Assembly: GCA_025980625.1 (NCBI GenBank)
Contig: JAICXG010000097.1
Location: forward strand, 1 to 9,896
DNA length: 9,896 bases
Reading direction: 5' to 3'
From: Chthoniobacterales bacterium
Lineage (GTDB): Bacteria > Verrucomicrobiota > Verrucomicrobiia > Chthoniobacterales > UBA10450
Below the pieces are notes generated by a model. The model made no database searches. It saw only the letters and a list, made by a program, of their open reading frames with translations, and had not been told where the DNA came from. Both the position numbers and the translations under genes were made by a program. The stretch's first letter is position 1, and each line of letters begins with the position of its first letter. Positions 6,135 to 9,896 of this stretch are shown here, piece after piece.

Positions 6135-8189
6135 CTATTTGTTCCCGTTCGTCTTCACCAGGGTCGCAGTTGCGGTTCGCGTCAAAGGCGGCGAGCCACC
6201 CACGCCACTGACCGTAAAGACGTAACTGCCTTTGGCAGTCGATGAGCTGACCGTCAGCGTAAGCATTGAGCTGGTGGTTGCGGGATTCGGACTGAAGGAT
6301 CCGCTCGTGCCCGAGGGCAATCCGCTCACTGAGAAGGTTACAGCGGAATTGAACCCGTTGGTTGGATTAATCGTGACCGTGTAAATCACCGTCCCGCCAT
6401 TGCGACCAACGTTGTTCGACGATGGGTTGATCGACAATGAGTAATCAGGCGCGGGTGTAGCTGTGGGAGTCGCGGTCGGGGTCGGGGTTGGCGTGACTGT
6501 CGGGGTTGGTGTCGGAGTTGGTGTCGGCGTGGGTGTGGAGGTGGGCGTCGGCGTTGGTGTCGGAGTGGGATTGCCGGTTCCGAGCTTGAAGGTGCCGATC
6601 CGGGTTCGCCAATTGAAGGTGCTGGTGGTCGTGTAGTATTCGTTCGTGTACCAGAAGGTCGTATCATCCACCGGGTCGACCGTGAGGCCGCTGTAGTCAC
6701 CCCAACGGTTGCTGGTCCCGGTCTGGCTGCCAGTTCCGTCGAAGAGATGGGTTTCACCCTGCGCCAGCGTGTTCAGCGGATCGCTCGCGAGCCGGCCGGC
6801 ATAGCGGATCTGCGGGTTGATCGATGAACTGGAAGCACTAAAGCCAATCGCAAGATTGCCCTGTCCATCCATTGCCGCGCTCGCCATCCAGCGCCAAGTC
6901 GCGTCCGGCTGGTAAGTACTTTCCTGATACACCGTCACTGGCCCGGAGGTGACATTGCGCAGTTCAAACCAGCGGATGCCGGCGACCCCGTTGGCACTGA
7001 CAGTGAAGTTCCCGACGACTGATTCGTGGTCGCCAAAATTGCGGTACGCGAGCCGGAACATGAGGCGGTCGCCAATTCCATCCAACTGATTCGAGCGTGT
7101 GACACCTGCTTCCGGCACACACGCACGCGTGGTGGGACAGAGTTGCGTGAATCCAGCTGCTGCCGGGGTCGCGAAAGTGGTGAAAGTAGAGTTGGATGGC
7201 ACTGCAAAGTCAGCATGGAAGTGATAGGTGGTATAAGTGCCGCTCCCGGGGAAGCCGACAAAGATGTCAGGCGCACCCGCAGGTGGTTGCGTCTGCCCGT
7301 CGAGATTCGCCGGCAGGAAAGGCGCGACCGAGCCGCCGAGCGGACCGCCCGGACTGATGAAAGTGGCCGTCGCACCGGTGAGCATGGCCGCACGATTGAA
7401 TACAAAAGCCTGCGGACCGAGATAGGCTGTGCCAGTCGAGTTAAACACATTCATGCTCATGTAATAGCCATCCGGCCAGACCGCGAGATGCGGGTAATCG
7501 AAAAAGTTTGACCCGAGATGGAAGCCGTAACGGTAATAACTACCGGTCGCGTCGCTGCTCGCCGAGACCGCCACACATTCATCGGTAATCGGCGAGCCGC
7601 CGGTCGGGGTTGCAAACTGAGTGATGATCCAGCGATTTGCTAACTGATCGTACATCACCACTGGGTCGCCGGCGCCACCGGTCTGGCAGGCGCCGCCAAA
7701 GCCGCTCCAGAGCGATGAGATACTGTTTGGACCGAGCAGGGAGTTACCGGTAGCCTTATCGAACACCTCGTAACCTTCGTTCACCATTTGGACATACTGA
7801 GTCGCGCCGACGGCCCCGTTCGTATCTGGCGGAGCGCAACTGCAACCGACACCGGGAAACGGAATCCCGTCAAAGTTGAGAATTGGTGCCGGTATGCTCG
7901 TGGCGAAAAAGTGCAAAAGTGAGCTCTTTTCAACAACCGGGTCAGGGCTATCAATGTGAGAGTTAGGAACCTTCGGGTTCTCGGCCGCCTCCCGTTCCTG
8001 CCGAAGCTGCGGGACATCGAGCGCCGCCAGCTCGCGCAGCGGAGGGGAGACATCGTTATGATAAGAAGCAGTCACTTGGACCCGGTTTGGAGTCACCGCC
8101 AGGGCGGGGCTGAGTGAGAGTGCGCTGCAGCCGAGCATGGTTGCGTAACGCATGCTGATGAGGACGGAGGTTGTTACCTTGGATTTCAT
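6135..8189 (-). CDS. large secreted protein with Pro-Thr linker and C-terminal Ig-like domain
   Basis: A complete 684-residue protein. Residues 1-31 are a signal peptide (MKSKVTTSVLISMRYATMLG..., cleavage near SPALA). The main domain, about 100-540, carries patterns recurring in uncharacterised secreted proteins of Acidobacteriota and Verrucomicrobiota: APPDTNGAVGATQYVQMVN (119-137), GDPVVMYDQLANRW (174-187), and near the end RWGDYSGL (495-502) followed by FWYTNEY (512-518). These suggest a beta-propeller-like fold, but I see no catalytic motif. Residues 541-581 are an almost pure Pro-Thr linker, probably extended. Residues 582-684 form an Ig-like domain (DYSLSINPSS, FSVSGLPSGTSGSFSPNPATT), the type used as a terminal add-on in large extracellular proteins. 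The start is the first ATG and opens directly into the signal peptide; there is no Shine-Dalgarno. The VOC gene lies 143 bases upstream on the same strand; co-transcription is possible but not indicated. Confidence 0.85.
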   Translation of the reverse strand: MKSKVTTSVLISMRYATMLGCSALSLSPALAVTPNRVQVTASYHNDVSPPLRELAALDVPQLRQEREAAENPKVPNSHIDSPDPVVEKSSLLHFFATSIPAPILNFDGIPFPGVGCSCAPPDTNGAVGATQYVQMVNEGYEVFDKATGNSLLGPNSISSLWSGFGGACQTGGAGDPVVMYDQLANRWIITQFATPTGGSPITDECVAVSASSDATGSYYRYGFHLGSNFFDYPHLAVWPDGYYMSMNVFNSTGTAYLGPQAFVFNRAAMLTGATATFISPGGPLGGSVAPFLPANLDGQTQPPAGAPDIFVGFPGSGTYTTYHFHADFAVPSNSTFTTFATPAAAGFTQLCPTTRACVPEAGVTRSNQLDGIGDRLMFRLAYRNFGDHESVVGNFTVSANGVAGIRWFELRNVTSGPVTVYQESTYQPDATWRWMASAAMDGQGNLAIGFSASSSSINPQIRYAGRLASDPLNTLAQGETHLFDGTGSQTGTSNRWGDYSGLTVDPVDDTTFWYTNEYYTTTSTFNWRTRIGTFKLGTGNPTPTPTPTPTSTPTPTPTPTPTPTVTPTPTPTATPTATPAPDYSLSINPSSNNVGRNGGTVIYTVTINPTNGFNSAVTFSVSGLPSGTSGSFSPNPATTSSMLTLTVSSSTAKGSYVFTVSGVGGSPPLTRTATATLVKTNGNK
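6447..6569 (-). repeat. Pro-Thr repeat linker (low-complexity coding repeat)
   Basis: Forty-one codons alternate Pro and Thr with single Ser, Val and Ala replacements, ending PAP before the Ig-like domain. The DNA is a degenerate six-base repeat, G/T-rich on the plus strand with GGGG runs at 6478-6481, 6484-6487 and 6502-6505. Codons vary between units, so the repeat is kept at protein level; length may still vary between strains by slippage. Confidence 0.9.
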
Positions 8190-8315
8190 ATGGATAGAAC
8201 GGGTTGCTGCTAAAAACCTTTAGCTCGCCGCGAGGCTAACACTGTGGGCGATGGGGGTCACGAATTATTTTTGCACCATTTCCGCGGCTATTACTCTCCT
8301 ATCAAATCTGTAAGT

Positions 8316-8328
8316 TCGGGCGTCCCGA
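8316..8328 (-). terminator. weak hairpin after the VOC gene
   Basis: TCGGG and CCCGA pair around a three-base loop, four bases after the VOC stop codon on the minus strand. The stem is only five pairs and no U tract follows directly, so it may merely slow or partly end transcription before the large secreted-protein gene. Confidence 0.25.
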
Positions 8329-8332
8329 CCGC

Positions 8333-8722
8333 TCACTCGTCGCCGCCTTGGACGGAAAGCTCCCAGCGATAACCGTCGAGATCATAGACCCATAAGCCCA
8401 TGTGCGGCGAGCCGGGCGCTTCGGGCCCGATCTCGTCGCCGGGATCCTCGAGATCGGCCTTGATGCTCCTGAGATGGCCGAGCGCTTTGCGCAACGCCGC
8501 TATGTCGGGCAGATGAAATGACATATGCCCGAGCGTCTCGGGCGACGGTTTGCCTTTATGCAGAGCGATTGTCACGGAGTCGTTCCCCACCGCAACGCCG
8601 CCGTCGAACTCGAACTGTTCCTCCAACCCAAAAGCGCGCTTAAACCATTTCGCGCTCTTCTTCGGGTCGCGCACGGCGAGTCCAAAGTGGCCGACCACAC
8701 CGAGAGCAAACGGGACTCTCAT
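8333..8722 (-). CDS. VOC superfamily protein (glyoxalase/dioxygenase fold)
   Basis: A 129-residue cytoplasmic protein of the usual single-unit VOC length. It shows the paired beta-alpha-beta-beta-beta pattern: GHFGLAVRDPKKSAKWFKRAFG (11-32) is the classic first strand and helix, GHMSFHLPD (65-73) opens the second module, and LWVYDLDGYRWELSV (110-124) is the closing DPDG-like turn with its final strand. His12, His66 and Glu121 fall where VOC enzymes carry metal ligands, so a metal-dependent lyase, isomerase, dioxygenase or thiol transferase is possible. The family is too varied to name a substrate. The start is well fixed: an in-frame TGA lies seven codons upstream of the ATG at 8722. No Shine-Dalgarno is seen. 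It is divergent from the phosphodiesterase-like gene, with 166 bases between the starts. Confidence 0.85.
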   Translation of the reverse strand: MRVPFALGVVGHFGLAVRDPKKSAKWFKRAFGLEEQFEFDGGVAVGNDSVTIALHKGKPSPETLGHMSFHLPDIAALRKALGHLRSIKADLEDPGDEIGPEAPGSPHMGLWVYDLDGYRWELSVQGGDE

Positions 8723-8888
8723 GCAAAACGCATTCGGCCTTCAATGGCACAATGGATGTTGTCATTTCCGCAGGTGGGACGGATCGACGAGTGGAAGTGT
8801 TACCGGCTGCAGCTTCTGTAGCCGCCGGAAAGGGAAACGTGCCGGCGAGACTCGAAATCGCACGGGCGCTGTGCAACTTTCGTGTTTC
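8723..8888. promoter_or_regulatory. divergent promoter region between VOC and phosphodiesterase-like genes
   Basis: These 166 bases must hold the promoters of both divergent genes, but I see no convincing -35/-10 pair. A hairpin (CGGCTGCA at 8804-8811 with TGTAGCCG at 8817-8824, one G-T pair, five-base loop) lies about 65 bases before the plus-strand start and could be in its 5' leader. The promoter role is inferred from layout alone. Confidence 0.3.
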
Positions 8889-9896
8889 ATGCGCGGCAGG
8901 TGGTTCAATTTCGTAGTCCCGCTTTGTGCTGCGGTGCTCGTCTTTGCTACTCCCGCTTTCGGCAAAGGCAGAGCCGAGCACGTCCTCCTCGTGGTTTGGG
9001 ATGGCATGAGGCCCGATTTCATTCGCGACGAGACCACGCCGCATCTCGCGCACCTTCGGCGCGCCGGGGTGTTTTTTGCCAATAACCATTGCGTTTATCC
9101 CAGTTCAACAAACGTCAACGGTGCGGCGATTGCGACCGGCGACCAGCCACAACATACCGGGATCATTGGCAACGAAGAGTTTCGTGCCGCAGTCGACGCG
9201 CACAAACCATTCGATACCTCGGAATTTCCCGGGCTAAAGCAGATCGATCCGGCGTTAAACGCGCGCTACATGTCTGCGCCCACGATCGCGGAAATTTTGC
9301 ACCGGGCTGGCATCTGGACGACGATCGCGGGCGCGAAACCGGTTGCGCAGTTGTTCGATCGGCTGCGCGAACGCGAGAGTGACGCCGGGAAAAAATCGAG
9401 CCTTATCTATCGCGGGAAAGCGTTTCCCGAATCCGTGGCGGCGCGAACCGTCGAGGTGCTCGGGCCTTTCCCGCCTCGGCATGGTTTCCCTAACGACGCG
9501 CAGGATCGGTGGACGACGCGTGCGCTCACCGAAATCCTCTGGAAGGAGGAGGTGCCAAAGTTTTCCCTTCTCTGGCTGAGCGAGCCCGATCTCTCGCAAC
9601 ACGACTCCGCGCCCGGCTCAATGACCGCGGTCGCTGCGCTCAAGAGCAGCGACGACAATCTTGGCAGAGTCATTGCTGCCTTAAAGGAGAAGAATTGCCT
9701 AACGAACACAGATATTTTTGTCGTTTCCGATCACGGCTTTTCCACGATCGATCTGGCCGTCGATGTGGCCGCCCGACTGCGCGCCGCCGGTTTTGACGCC
9801 GTGCGCGCTTTTGCCGATCAGCCGCCGCGGGGCCAGGTCCTTGTCGTGACGCTTGGCGGCTCGGTCGAGTTTTATGTCGCCGATCACGACCCGGGA
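8889..9896 (+). CDS. exported alkaline-phosphatase-superfamily protein (nucleotide pyrophosphatase/phosphodiesterase type), 3' end outside window
   Basis: The frame is open from ATG 8889 to the right edge, giving 336 residues; the C-terminus is missing. Residues 1-25 are a signal peptide (hydrophobic core VVPLCAAVLVFATPAFG), so it acts in the periplasm or outside. The catalytic set of the type I phosphodiesterase/nucleotide pyrophosphatase family is recognisable: VVWDGMRPD with metal-ligand Asp38; PSSTNVNGAAIATG with probable nucleophile Thr74; SEPDLSQHD with Asp234 and His238; and VSDHGF with Asp281 and His282. TGIIGN (90-95) matches the GIIxN strand of this family. One more metal-binding His is expected downstream of the visible part. 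It should hydrolyse a phosphodiester, pyrophosphate or phosphonate bond using two metal ions, usually zinc; the substrate cannot be told. No Shine-Dalgarno precedes the ATG; the signal peptide fixes the start. Confidence 0.88.
   Translation, partial: MRGRWFNFVVPLCAAVLVFATPAFGKGRAEHVLLVVWDGMRPDFIRDETTPHLAHLRRAGVFFANNHCVYPSSTNVNGAAIATGDQPQHTGIIGNEEFRAAVDAHKPFDTSEFPGLKQIDPALNARYMSAPTIAEILHRAGIWTTIAGAKPVAQLFDRLRERESDAGKKSSLIYRGKAFPESVAARTVEVLGPFPPRHGFPNDAQDRWTTRALTEILWKEEVPKFSLLWLSEPDLSQHDSAPGSMTAVAALKSSDDNLGRVIAALKEKNCLTNTDIFVVSDHGFSTIDLAVDVAARLRAAGFDAVRAFADQPPRGQVLVVTLGGSVEFYVADHDPG

Noticed and set aside
5742..6245. Plus-strand 167-residue frame
   Set aside because: His/Arg/Cys-rich composition typical of a shifted frame; it overlaps the better 94-residue frame and the end of the opposing gene.
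8640..9089. Minus-strand 149-residue frame
   Set aside because: It overlaps both the VOC start and the signal peptide of the phosphodiesterase-like gene and has no recognisable domain.

Overview
The window appears to come from a free-living, GC-rich Gram-negative-type bacterium. Long secreted proteins, a Pro-Thr linker joined to a terminal Ig-like domain, BNR/Asp-box propellers and mostly absent Shine-Dalgarno sequences suggest a soil Verrucomicrobiota (Spartobacteria/Chthoniobacterales-like) or Acidobacteriota member. This placement is an inference from gene style; there is no rRNA or marker gene to settle it.

Layout, left to right: (1) minus strand, 1-1218, the N-terminal 406 residues of a secreted Asp-box (BNR/sialidase-fold) protein running off the left edge; (2) plus strand, 1428-2894, a secreted kelch/galactose-oxidase-like propeller, divergent from (1); (3) minus strand, 3008-4423, a second secreted Asp-box propeller, convergent with (2) across a strong hairpin; (4) plus strand, 4583-5497, a KirBac-type inward-rectifier potassium channel, divergent from (3); (5) a 278-base gap rich in short hairpins; (6) plus strand, 5776-6060, a 94-residue single-span membrane protein; (7) minus strand, 6135-8189, a large secreted protein with a 41-residue Pro-Thr linker and C-terminal Ig-like domain, convergent with (6) across a second hairpin; (8) minus strand, 8333-8722, a VOC (glyoxalase/dioxygenase fold) protein; (9) plus strand, 8889 to the right edge, the first 336 residues of an exported alkaline-phosphatase-superfamily phosphodiesterase/pyrophosphatase-like protein.

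The genes mostly alternate in strand and look monocistronic; nothing resembles a multi-gene operon. The common theme is export: five of the eight protein genes start with a signal peptide, and four of these are repeat-type beta proteins likely to act at the cell surface or outside. The channel and the small membrane protein sit among them without an evident functional link. No mobile element, CRISPR array, tRNA, rRNA or integrase was seen. I did not find a convincing new biological system; the items most worth checking are the secreted propeller cluster, the unusual pore-flanking residues of the Kir channel, the histidine cluster in the kelch protein, and the structured gap at 5498-5775.
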